A stretch of DNA of 15,594 nt. It comes from an uncultured Gemmiger sp. GTDB taxonomy: Bacteria > Bacillota > Clostridia > Oscillospirales > Ruminococcaceae. Of the stretch, positions 1-5,697 are shown piece by piece (position 1 is the first letter of the stretch; every line of letters starts with the position of its first letter). Both the position numbers and the translations under genes were made by a program. The notes beneath the pieces were generated by a model, which worked only from the letters and a program-made list of their open reading frames with translations, was not told the DNA's origin and did no database searches. The stretch lies in the NCBI GenBank assembly GCA_944382805.1, contig CALWNS010000182.1:1-15594 (forward strand). Reading direction: 5' to 3'.

Positions 1-133
1 GGTGGCACGGCCGCAGGCCGTGACGGAGGGATTGCGTAAAGGTCATATGCCGTTTATAAACGGTAGTTTACCCAAGCGCAATCCCCCAGTCTGCGGGCTG
101 CCGCCCGCATCCAGCCCCCTTTGACAAGGGGGC
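1..133. repeat. Intergenic palindromic repeat, type B, copy 1 (left end cut by window)
   Basis: The stretch contains a 31-nt segment (8-38) repeated exactly at 619-649. It then has a short variable stretch, a CGCAATCCCCCAGTC motif (77-91), and the terminal hairpin CCCCCTTTGACAAGGGGG (115-132) followed by a T-run. Its interior inverted repeats GGAGGGATTGCG and CGCAATCCCCC face each other, so the whole unit can fold into one long hairpin. The left terminal arm, present in copy 2, lies outside the window. It looks like a non-coding MITE-like dispersed element; short ORFs across it are not credible. The T-run after the terminal hairpin could also end transcription of a gene further left. Confidence 0.7.
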
Positions 134-149
134 CTTTTTGCGCGCCCAT

Positions 150-263
150 CGTAAAAATATGGCCTGCGCGGCACCCGTGGTTCGTAGGGGATGGCCATGG
201 CCATCCCGCGAACGTACAGGTTACCGCAACGCCCCGCGGGAGGGATAAATCCCTCCCCTACGA
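150..263. repeat. Modular dyad repeat, type A, copy 1
   Basis: The unit starts with a GGCCTGCGCGGCACCC block (162-177). It continues with a TCGTAGGGG-headed palindrome whose core is ATGGCCATGGCCAT (191-204), then a spacer. It ends with the oppositely oriented palindrome GGGAGGGATAAATCCCTCCC (238-257) closing in CCTACGA. The same modular order recurs at about 441-554 with a different first core. Outer flanks (TGTAGGG...CCCGC) are conserved while the palindromic cores differ but stay self-complementary. It is non-coding; function unknown. Confidence 0.65.
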
Positions 264-307
264 ATAATACGTACGCCCGTGGTCGTTCCGCAGAGCGTTC
301 GCCGTGG

Positions 308-421
308 TTTGTAGGGCGGGCGATTTCGCCCGCCGCACCTTGGCAAATTTCAAAAATGGGCAATGGCGCGGTTTTTGTAAAAATTCATCGGTGCGGCGGG
401 CGTGAACGCCCGCCCTACACA
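308..421. repeat. Inverted pair of type-A dyads
   Basis: The left unit (308-339) reads TTTGTAGGGCGGGCG, then a short loop, then CGCCCGCCGCACC. The right unit (390-421) is nearly its reverse complement, differing mainly in the loop (ATTT versus GTGA/TTCA type). Each unit is itself a hairpin, and together they bracket a roughly 50-nt AT-richer spacer, giving a 114-nt element with terminal inverted repeats. No ORF of quality runs through it. Confidence 0.65.
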
Positions 422-440
422 TGACCTTTGCGCCAAACGC

Positions 441-554
441 AAAAAATCGGCCTGCGCGGCACCCTTGCATTGTAGGGAACGGTCTTGACCGTTCCGGGGG
501 GGGCGTGGCGGCTGCCGCAAGGTTCGCGGGAGGGATAAATCCCTCCCCTACAAA
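441..554. repeat. Modular dyad repeat, type A, copy 2
   Basis: This is a direct repeat of the organisation at 150-263. It has the GGCCTGCGCGGCACCC block (452-467), then a TTGTAGGG-headed palindrome with core AACGGTCTTGACCGTT (479-494). A spacer follows, and the unit ends with the same GGGAGGGATAAATCCCTCCC palindrome (528-547) closing in CCTACAAA. The first palindromic core differs from copy 1 while remaining perfectly self-complementary. Confidence 0.65.
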
Positions 555-592
555 CCCCCTTTTCGCCGGGCGCTAAAATTTTGCCGCCCATT

Positions 593-781
593 GCCTCCCT
601 TGTCAAAGGGAGGTGTCGCGGCCGCAGGCCGTGACGGAGGGATTGCGTACCCTTTAACTGCCTTTGATAAACAGCATATAACCCAAACGCAATCCCCCAG
701 TCTACGCAGGCTCCCGGGAACAGCATTCTACCGGCACGCAATCCCCCGATCTCCGCTTTCGCCCCCTTTGACAAGGGGGCC
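593..781. repeat. Intergenic palindromic repeat, type B, copy 2 (complete)
   Basis: This is a complete unit of about 190 nt. It has a terminal hairpin GCCTCCCTTGTCAAAGGGAG (593-612) at the left and CCCCCTTTGACAAGGGGGCC (762-781) at the right. These ends are imperfect reverse complements of each other. The interior holds the 31-nt block also found at 8-38 (here 619-649) and two CGCAATCCCCC motifs (688-698 and 737-747). The terminal inverted repeats and absence of an ORF fit a MITE-like or REP-like non-autonomous element. The right hairpin followed by six to seven T residues could act as a terminator. Confidence 0.7.
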
Positions 782-818
782 TTTTTTATGCGCCCCGCGC
801 AAATATTTGCCGCGCCGT

Positions 819-853
819 CTGTAGGGGACGATGCTCGCATCGTCCCGCAAACG
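819..853. repeat. Solitary type-A dyad
   Basis: This is a TGTAGGGGACGATGC / GCATCGTCCCGC palindrome followed by AAACG. It has the same outer flanks as the dyads at 182-214 and 470-500 but a third distinct self-complementary core. It lies just upstream of the mgtE promoter. Confidence 0.6.
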
Positions 854-876
854 TCCCCGCACCCGCCCATCGGGGG

Positions 877-906
877 TTGACAGCGGCGGCAAAGAAATGG
901 TAAAGT
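877..906 (+). promoter_or_regulatory. Probable mgtE promoter
   Basis: A perfect -35 TTGACA (877-882) is followed after 18 nt by TAAAGT (901-906), preceded by TGG as an extended -10. The start of transcription would fall near 912-914, giving a leader of about 240 nt before mgtE. A strong hairpin GGGCCGCC/GGCGGCCC (917-937) sits at the predicted 5' end. The -10 matches the consensus only moderately. Confidence 0.5.
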
Positions 907-961
907 TTTTACAAAGGGGCCGCCCGCGCGGCGGCCCGCACACGAACGGAGGTGGTTGACG

Positions 962-1075
962 GTGGAGAACCCCGGCAGTCCTTATAACCGAAGCATCGAC
1001 CGGCAGCCGCCTTTTGCCGCAGGGGTACGGGGGCCGGCGGAGCGGGGCGCACGCCCGCCGTTCCGCCGGGCCTGA
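962..1075 (+). CDS. Possible proline-rich leader peptide upstream of mgtE (37 aa)
   Basis: A GGAGG (948-952) lies 9 nt before a GTG that opens a 37-codon frame ending at TGA (1073-1075). An in-frame TTG at 956 is an alternative start. The peptide begins MENPGSPYNRSIDRQPPF and is rich in proline, including two Pro-Pro pairs (residues 17-18 and 33-34 or nearby), with a basic C-terminus. I recognise no family. It sits in the leader between the promoter and a terminator-like hairpin. Proline-rich leader peptides (MgtL, CorL) are known to control Mg2+ transporter genes in Salmonella by ribosome behaviour, so a similar role is possible. That comparison is by position and composition only. The alternative is that this is untranslated structured leader RNA: part of it (about 1032-1072) also folds into a long GC-rich hairpin. 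Confidence 0.35.
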   Translation: MENPGSPYNRSIDRQPPFAAGVRGPAERGARPPFRRA

Positions 1076-1111
1076 GCGCATTGCGCGCCCGCCCGCCTGC
1101 GCCGATCCCGG

Positions 1112-1153
1112 CTGCCGCCTGATCCCTTTTTGGGGAAAGGAGGCAGTTTTTTT
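1112..1153 (+). terminator. Terminator-like hairpin (attenuator or RBS sequestor) abutting the mgtE start
   Basis: CTGCCGCCT (1112-1120) can pair with AGGAGGCAG (1138-1146) with one mismatch. Inside it TCCC (1123-1126) pairs with GGGA (1133-1136). Seven T residues (1147-1153) follow and touch the ATG. The right arm contains the mgtE ribosome binding site, so the fold could stop transcription, hide the site, or both. GGCAGCCG (1002-1009) is complementary to CGGCTGCC (1109-1116), which overlaps the left arm, so it could serve as an antiterminator. The fold is seen in sequence; the regulatory function is inferred. Confidence 0.5.
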
Positions 1154-2518
1154 ATGTCCAACGCAACGATCCAAACCCTAAAGACCATGCTGGCGTACCT
1201 GGACGACGCCAAAAAGTACCAGAGCCTGCGGGACGTGCTGCAGTCGCTGCCCGCGCCGGACCTGGCCCCCGTGTTCGAGGACCTTCCCCCGGAAAAGCGC
1301 CCCGTCCTGTTCCGCCTGTGCCCCAAAGACCAGGCCGCCGCCCTGTTTGCCGAGCTGACGCCCCAAACGCAGCAAAGCCTGATCGAAGAGCTGTCCGACC
1401 GCGAACTGGCCGCTGTGGTGGCCGAACTGTGCGCCGACGACGCCGCCGACCTGGTCGAGGAGATGCCCGCCGGCGTGGTGCGGCGTATCCTGGCCCAGGC
1501 CGACCCGCGCACGCGCCAGACCATCAACGAACTGCTCAAATACCCGCAGGATTCCGCCGGCGGCGCCATGACGCCCGAATTCATGGATCTGCGCCCCGGC
1601 TGGACCGTGCGCCGCGCCCTGGCGGAGCTGCGCGCCCACGGCTTTGACAAGGAGACCATCAACACCTGCTACGTCACCGCGCCCGACCGCACGCTGCTGG
1701 GCGAAGTTTCGCTGCGCGCGCTGGTGCTGGCCCGGGACGAAGGCTGCCCCGTGCAGGCGCTGATGCAGCCGGACCCCGTGCGCGTGGGCACCGCCGCCGA
1801 CCGCGAGGAGGTCTCCCGCCTGTTCGAAAAATACGGCCTGCTGGCCATCCCGGTGGTGGATACCGAAAACCGCCTGGTCGGCATCGTCACGGTGGACGAT
1901 GCCATGACCATCCTGCAGGACGAAGTCAGCGAGGACATCGACAAAATGAACGCCGTGGCCCCCACCGACAAACCCTATTTCCGCCGCAGTATGTGGGAGC
2001 TGTACCGCAGCCGCGCGCCCTGGCTGCTGTTCCTGATGCTCAGCGCTACCTTTTCCAGCCTGGTCATCCGCGGGTACGAGGACGCCCTGGCCGCCGTCAC
2101 CGCCCTGACCGCCTACATCCCCATGCTGACCGATACCGGCGGCAATGCCGGCAGCCAGAGCACCTCCACCATCATCCGCGGCCTGGCCGTGGGCGAGATC
2201 GCCCCGCGCGACCTGGGGCGCATCCTTTGGCGCGAAGGCCGGGTAGCGCTGCTGTGCGGCGCCACGCTGGCCGTGTGCAACTTTGCCAAGGTCGTCTGGC
2301 TGGACGGCGTCGCCGCGCCGGTGGCGCTGGTCATCAGCCTGACGCTGGTGTGTACCGTGCTGCTTTCGCAGCTGATCGGCGGCGTGCTGCCGGTGCTGGC
2401 CCGCCGCGTGGGCATCGACCCGGCGGTCATGGCTTCGCCCATCATCACCACCATCGTGGATACCACCACGCTGCTGATCTACTTCAACTTTGCCCGCCTG
2501 CTGCTGCACCTGGCGTAA
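1154..2518 (+). CDS. mgtE: Magnesium transporter MgtE
   Basis: Inner-membrane Mg2+ channel/transporter of the MgtE (SLC41-like) family, 454 residues, the usual length. The N-terminal helical Mg2+-sensing domain covers about 1-130, a CBS pair about 140-260 (it includes YGLLAIPVVDTENRLVGIVT), and five membrane segments about 285-454. The family signature PMLTDTGGNAGSQ is at 323-335, and the IDPAVMASP and TTIVDTT motifs (about 421-438) carry the acidic residues that line the ion pore in the family. The start is the ATG at 1154, because AAAGGAGG (1136-1143) lies 10 nt upstream; a TTG at 1130 in the same frame lies upstream of that site and is unlikely. The gene is monocistronic with a long leader that suggests regulation by transcription attenuation. 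Identification is secure. Confidence 0.96.
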   Translation: MSNATIQTLKTMLAYLDDAKKYQSLRDVLQSLPAPDLAPVFEDLPPEKRPVLFRLCPKDQAAALFAELTPQTQQSLIEELSDRELAAVVAELCADDAADLVEEMPAGVVRRILAQADPRTRQTINELLKYPQDSAGGAMTPEFMDLRPGWTVRRALAELRAHGFDKETINTCYVTAPDRTLLGEVSLRALVLARDEGCPVQALMQPDPVRVGTAADREEVSRLFEKYGLLAIPVVDTENRLVGIVTVDDAMTILQDEVSEDIDKMNAVAPTDKPYFRRSMWELYRSRAPWLLFLMLSATFSSLVIRGYEDALAAVTALTAYIPMLTDTGGNAGSQSTSTIIRGLAVGEIAPRDLGRILWREGRVALLCGATLAVCNFAKVVWLDGVAAPVALVISLTLVCTVLLSQLIGGVLPVLARRVGIDPAVMASPIITTIVDTTTLLIYFNFARLLLHLA

Positions 2519-2530
2519 AGCGGCGCGCAA

Positions 2531-2560
2531 AAAAGCCCGTTCCGGCCGGAACGGGCTTTT
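2531..2560. terminator. Bidirectional intrinsic terminator between mgtE and galM
   Basis: This is a perfect 30-bp palindrome with arms AAAAGCCCGTTCCGG and CCGGAACGGGCTTTT. The A-tract on one side and T-tract on the other let it terminate both mgtE (12 nt after its stop) and the convergent galM (12 nt beyond its stop). Confidence 0.9.
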
Positions 2561-2572
2561 GACGTTTGCGGT

Positions 2573-3622
2573 TTATTCCGGCGCGATGTCGAACCGGTAG
2601 ATGGTGGTGGCGCTGTAGGCGGCCTTGGGGGTCACGGTCGTATCGGGGAAGTTCGTGTGGTGCGGCGCGTCGGGGTAGTCCTGCGTTTCCAGGCAGACCG
2701 CCGACCGCACGCCGTAGTTCGCGCCGCCCTTGCACGGGGTGGAAAGCGCCAGCGAGTTGGCGCTGTACAGCTGCACGCCCGGCAGGGTGGACAGCGTCTC
2801 CATGCGGATGCCGGTCTGCGGCCCGGTCAGCCAGGCAAAATGGCGCAGGCCGGTGTCCGGCACCACCAGGCAGTGGTCGTAGCCGCCGCCGTCCTTCAGC
2901 GGCTGTTCGTCGGCCTCGATGTCGCGGCCCAGCGTCTTTTCTTCGGTAAAATCCAGCGCGGTGCCCGCCACCGGCAGAATGCGCCCGGTGGGGATCAGGT
3001 CGCCGTCCGTTTCCAGGTACAGGGGCGCGTCCATCGAAAGCCGGTGACCCAGCACGGTGCCGGAATCGTGCCCGTTCAGGTTAAAGTAGCTGTGGTTGGT
3101 GATGTTGATGACGGTCGGCGCATCGGTGGTGGCGGTGTACTGGATCATCAGCCCGCTGCCGGCCAGCGTGTACAGCACCTCCAGTGTAACGGTGCCGGGG
3201 AAGCCGTCGGTGCCGTCGGGGCTGACCGCGCGCAGCAGCACGCCGTCGTCGCCCGTGGGCGCCGGTTCCATCGTGAACACGGTGCGCATAAAGCCGTGCG
3301 CGCCGCTGTGCAGGCAGTTGCCGTGGTCGTTTTTGGTCAGCGGATATTCGCGGCCGTTCAGCGTCAGGCTGGCCCCGGCGATGCGGTTGGCGAACCGCCC
3401 CACCACAGAGCCGAGCGCGCCGCCGTTTTCCTCGTAGCCGGCCACGTCGGGGTAGCCCAGCACCACGTCCACCGGCTCGCCCTTGCGGTCGGGCACCAGC
3501 AGTTTTTGGATGGCGGCGGCATAGCTCAGGATGTGGGCCTCCAGCTTGCCGTTGTTCAAAATCGCCACCTGTACCGGCTTGCCGTCTTTGGTCGTGCCAA
3601 AGCGTTTGATCTGTACGCTCAT
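2573..3622 (-). CDS. galM: Aldose 1-epimerase (galactose mutarotase)
   Basis: Cytoplasmic enzyme that interconverts alpha and beta anomers of hexoses such as galactose and glucose, feeding the Leloir pathway. It has 349 residues, typical for the family. Visible family motifs are GRFANRIA (about 75-82), LHSGAHGF (104-111, a variant of the usual LHGG), NHSYFNL (176-182) with the catalytic acid His177, and CLETQDYPD (310-318) with the catalytic base Glu312. A GGAGG on the minus strand lies about 8 nt before the ATG. It is 12 nt downstream of the TrpR-related regulator gene and very likely co-transcribed with it. No galactose kinase or transferase gene is adjacent, so the sugar in this context is unknown. 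Confidence 0.93.
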   Translation of the reverse strand: MSVQIKRFGTTKDGKPVQVAILNNGKLEAHILSYAAAIQKLLVPDRKGEPVDVVLGYPDVAGYEENGGALGSVVGRFANRIAGASLTLNGREYPLTKNDHGNCLHSGAHGFMRTVFTMEPAPTGDDGVLLRAVSPDGTDGFPGTVTLEVLYTLAGSGLMIQYTATTDAPTVINITNHSYFNLNGHDSGTVLGHRLSMDAPLYLETDGDLIPTGRILPVAGTALDFTEEKTLGRDIEADEQPLKDGGGYDHCLVVPDTGLRHFAWLTGPQTGIRMETLSTLPGVQLYSANSLALSTPCKGGANYGVRSAVCLETQDYPDAPHHTNFPDTTVTPKAAYSATTIYRFDIAPE

Positions 3623-3634
3623 AAGCGCGCCTCC

Positions 3635-4012
3635 TTATTTAGTATGGTCCGGGCCGTCCGGCCCGTTGGTTTCGGGATCGGCGGGAGCGCCGGCCGGGGC
3701 CTGCGCGCGGTGCTCCAGGTCATAGCGCACGCTGCGCACCATCTGCCCTTCGCCATAGTTCAGCATACGGTTCACACGGCTCACCGTTGCGCTCGAAGCG
3801 CCGGTCTCGCGCCGGATCTCGCTGTATACCTTGCCCTGCAAAAGGCAGCAGGCCACGTCGTAGCGCTGCTCCATCGTGCGCAGCTCGGTCACGGCGCACA
3901 GGTCGTCAAAAAAGCGGATGCACTCGTCCAGGTCCTGCAAACGCAGGATCGATTCGTACAAAGCGGTGCTGCGCGGCGGCTGCGGGCCGCCGCGGGGATT
4001 GCCAGCGCGCAT
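3635..4012 (-). CDS. TrpR-related (YerC/YecD family) transcriptional regulator
   Basis: Small DNA-binding protein of the TrpR/YerC/YecD superfamily, 125 residues. The body (about 16-95) contains the family pattern LYESILRLQDLDECIRFFDD and a helix-turn-helix at about 62-84 (YSEIRRETGASSATVSRVNR). The C-terminal tail is Pro/Ala-rich and probably disordered. I chose the ATG at 4012 because AAGGAG lies 8 nt upstream. A longer frame from 4087 has no ribosome binding site and would begin at the predicted transcription start. The YerC/YecD group is widespread in Firmicutes, but its effector and targets are generally unknown; tryptophan control should not be assumed. It shares a transcript with galM, whose ribosome binding site overlaps this gene's stop. 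Confidence 0.87.
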   Translation of the reverse strand: MRAGNPRGGPQPPRSTALYESILRLQDLDECIRFFDDLCAVTELRTMEQRYDVACCLLQGKVYSEIRRETGASSATVSRVNRMLNYGEGQMVRSVRYDLEHRAQAPAGAPADPETNGPDGPDHTK

Positions 4013-4095
4013 AGGCTGCTCCTTGTTCTTCTGGTTTCGTGGGGTGGGGCCGGGTCGGCGCAGCCCGCCCGGGCGCGCCGCATTCATTATTTTTC

Positions 4096-4124
4096 ATTGT
4101 AGCAAGTTCCCTGCGGCAAGTCAA
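4096..4124 (-). promoter_or_regulatory. Promoter of the yerC-like/galM unit
   Basis: On the minus strand TTGACT (4124-4119) is followed after exactly 17 nt by TACAAT (4101-4096), with TGC as an extended -10. The transcription start near 4088 leaves a 75-nt leader before the ATG at 4012. Confidence 0.8.
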
Positions 4125-4221
4125 GGCGTTAAAGCGCTGAACCGGCAGCAATTTCACCAAAAAACAGCTTCAATTTTTGGCACGAAACGGCAAGGATGCG
4201 GCAAAAATCCGCGTTTGCCCC

Positions 4222-4250
4222 TTGACAATTCGCCCTTGCTCCCGCATAAT
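4222..4250 (+). promoter_or_regulatory. Promoter of the decarboxylase beta-subunit operon
   Basis: A perfect TTGACA (4222-4227) is followed after 17 nt by CATAAT (4245-4250). A second CATAAT at 4255-4260 is too far. A small hairpin AGGGC-GTGC-GCCCT (4263-4276) lies at the start of the transcript. The promoter is divergent from the one at 4096-4124, about 100 nt away. Confidence 0.75.
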
Positions 4251-4307
4251 GAAACATAATGAAGGGCGTGCGCCCTCTTTGACTGATTCCAGGAGGAAAC
4301 GTGTATT

Positions 4308-5432
4308 ATGATTCAGGAACTTTTTGGTAATATCACCCACCTGAATTGGCAGATGGTGGTCATGTGGGCCATCGGCGCGCTGCTGATCTGGTTGGCCATC
4401 AAAAAGCAGATGGAACCCTCGCTGCTGCTGCCCATGGGCTTCGGCGCAATCCTTGTCAACCTGCCCATGTCCGGCGCGGTCACCCAGATGATCGACGGCG
4501 TAGAGGAGATCGGCCCCATCGACGTGCTGTTCAACGCCGGCATCGCCAACGAGCTGTTCCCGCTGCTGCTGTTCGTCGGCATCGGCGCCATGATCGACTT
4601 TACCCCGCTGCTGTCCAACCCCAAGATGATGATCTTCGGCGCGGCGGCGCAGTTCGGCATCTTCTTTACCCTGTGCGTGGCCACACTGCTCGGCTTTGAT
4701 ATCAAGGATGCGGCTTCCATCGGCATCATCGGCGCGGCGGACGGCCCCACGGCCATCGTTGTGGCCAATATGTTCCAGTCCAACTACCTGGGCGCCATCG
4801 TGGTGGTGGCCTACTCTTACATGGCGCTGGTGCCGGCGGTGCAGCCGGTGGTCATCCGCCTGATCACCACCAAAAAGGAGCGCAAGATCCGCATGGCCTA
4901 TGCGGAGCGCCCGGTCTCCAAGACCACCCGCATCCTGTTCCCCATCATCATTACGGCCATTGCCGGCCTGGTGGCCCCGCGCAGCGTCTCGCTGATCGGC
5001 TTCCTGATGTTCGGCAACCTGATCCGTGAATGCGGCGTGCTGGACGGTTTGTCCGACACCGCGCAGAAAGACCTGGCCAACCTTATCACCCTGTTCCTGG
5101 GCCTGACGGTGGCCACCAAGATGCAGTATTCCAGCTTCCTCACCCCGCAGACGCTGATGATCCTGGGCCTGGGCCTGGTCGCGTTCGTGTTTGACACCGT
5201 GGGCGGCGTGATGGTGGCCAAGCTGTACAACATCTTCTCCAAGACCAAGATCAACCCCATGATCGGCGCGGCCGGTATTTCGGCGTTCCCCATGTCTGCC
5301 CGCGTCATCAATAAAATGGGCCTGGAAGAGGACAACCAGAACTTCCTGCTCATGCACGCGGTCGGCATCAACGTGTCCGGCCAGATCGCCTCGGTCATTG
5401 CCGGCGGCATGATCATGACCCTGTTCGCCTGA
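4308..5432 (+). CDS. Sodium ion-translocating decarboxylase, beta subunit (OadB/GcdB/MmdB family)
   Basis: Polytopic membrane subunit that couples decarboxylation of a carboxybiotin carrier to Na+ export, 374 residues, the usual length. It has about nine to eleven hydrophobic segments. Family hallmarks are FVGIGAMIDFTPLL (about 89-102), GAADGPTAI (142-150) with the conserved Asp145 in the ion path, AYSYMALVP (168-176), and GISAFPMSARVINKMG followed by LLMHAVGINVSGQIASVI. AGGAGG lies 11 nt before the ATG. The sequence cannot decide between the oxaloacetate, glutaconyl-CoA and methylmalonyl-CoA complexes. The carboxyltransferase (alpha) and biotin carrier genes are not adjacent. The only operon partner is the small OadG-like gene 19 nt downstream. 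Confidence 0.92.
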   Translation: MIQELFGNITHLNWQMVVMWAIGALLIWLAIKKQMEPSLLLPMGFGAILVNLPMSGAVTQMIDGVEEIGPIDVLFNAGIANELFPLLLFVGIGAMIDFTPLLSNPKMMIFGAAAQFGIFFTLCVATLLGFDIKDAASIGIIGAADGPTAIVVANMFQSNYLGAIVVVAYSYMALVPAVQPVVIRLITTKKERKIRMAYAERPVSKTTRILFPIIITAIAGLVAPRSVSLIGFLMFGNLIRECGVLDGLSDTAQKDLANLITLFLGLTVATKMQYSSFLTPQTLMILGLGLVAFVFDTVGGVMVAKLYNIFSKTKINPMIGAAGISAFPMSARVINKMGLEEDNQNFLLMHAVGINVSGQIASVIAGGMIMTLFA

Positions 5433-5451
5433 TCGGGAAGGAGGTAACCAT

Positions 5452-5601
5452 ATGTTTTCCGCACAAGCGATCCAAACTTTCCTTTCGGTGCTGCCCCTGG
5501 CCGGGGCCGGCTGGCTGGGCGTGTTCGTGGTGACCATCGTCATCGTGCTGGGCGCCGAACTGCTCAGCTATTTCACCCGCAACAGCGGCGGCAAGGACTA
5601 A
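5452..5601 (+). CDS. OadG-related small membrane subunit (49 aa)
   Basis: A 49-residue protein starting MFSAQAIQTF with a single predicted membrane helix at about 15-38 (LPLAGAGWLGVFVVTIVIVL) and a short polar tail ending GGKD. An AAGGAGG (5438-5444) lies 7 nt before the ATG, and the gene begins 19 nt after the beta-subunit stop, so co-translation is likely. The GWLGVF-hydrophobic pattern resembles the membrane helix of decarboxylase gamma (OadG) subunits, which help assemble the complex, but it lacks their longer hydrophilic, metal-binding tail. It matches my recollection of a family called OadG-related small transporter subunit. The presence of a gene here is well supported; the assignment rests on position and the single helix. 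Confidence 0.8.
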   Translation: MFSAQAIQTFLSVLPLAGAGWLGVFVVTIVIVLGAELLSYFTRNSGGKD

Positions 5602-5634
5602 GCCGCCCGCCCGCGCCGCACGGCCAAAAAAGCA

Positions 5635-5663
5635 TTGACAAACGGCGTTCCCCGGTCTAAAAT
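5635..5663 (+). promoter_or_regulatory. Promoter of the sigma-factor gene
   Basis: TTGACA (5635-5640), 17 nt, TAAAAT (5658-5663). Transcription would start near 5670, 28 nt before the ATG. This promoter explains why an upstream TTG in the same frame at 5635 is not the start codon. Confidence 0.8.
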
Positions 5664-5697
5664 AAGAACATTCGCAGCCCAACGGTCCGGAGGTGCA

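Noticed and set aside
150..552. Palindromic repeats as a CRISPR array
   Set aside because: Repeat units vary in sequence, lie in both orientations and are not regularly spaced. No cas gene is present.
43..870. Several 60-150 codon frames in the repeat region on both strands
   Set aside because: They run straight through hairpin repeats, overlap each other, and show no ribosome binding site or recognisable protein.
956..988. TTGACG ... TATAAC as a promoter closer to mgtE
   Set aside because: The spacing is 20-21 nt, too long. The TTGACA/TAAAGT pair at 877-906 is better.
4013..4087. Longer N-terminus for the TrpR-related protein
   Set aside because: It has no ribosome binding site, and the ATG would coincide with the predicted transcription start. 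The ATG at 4012 has AAGGAG.
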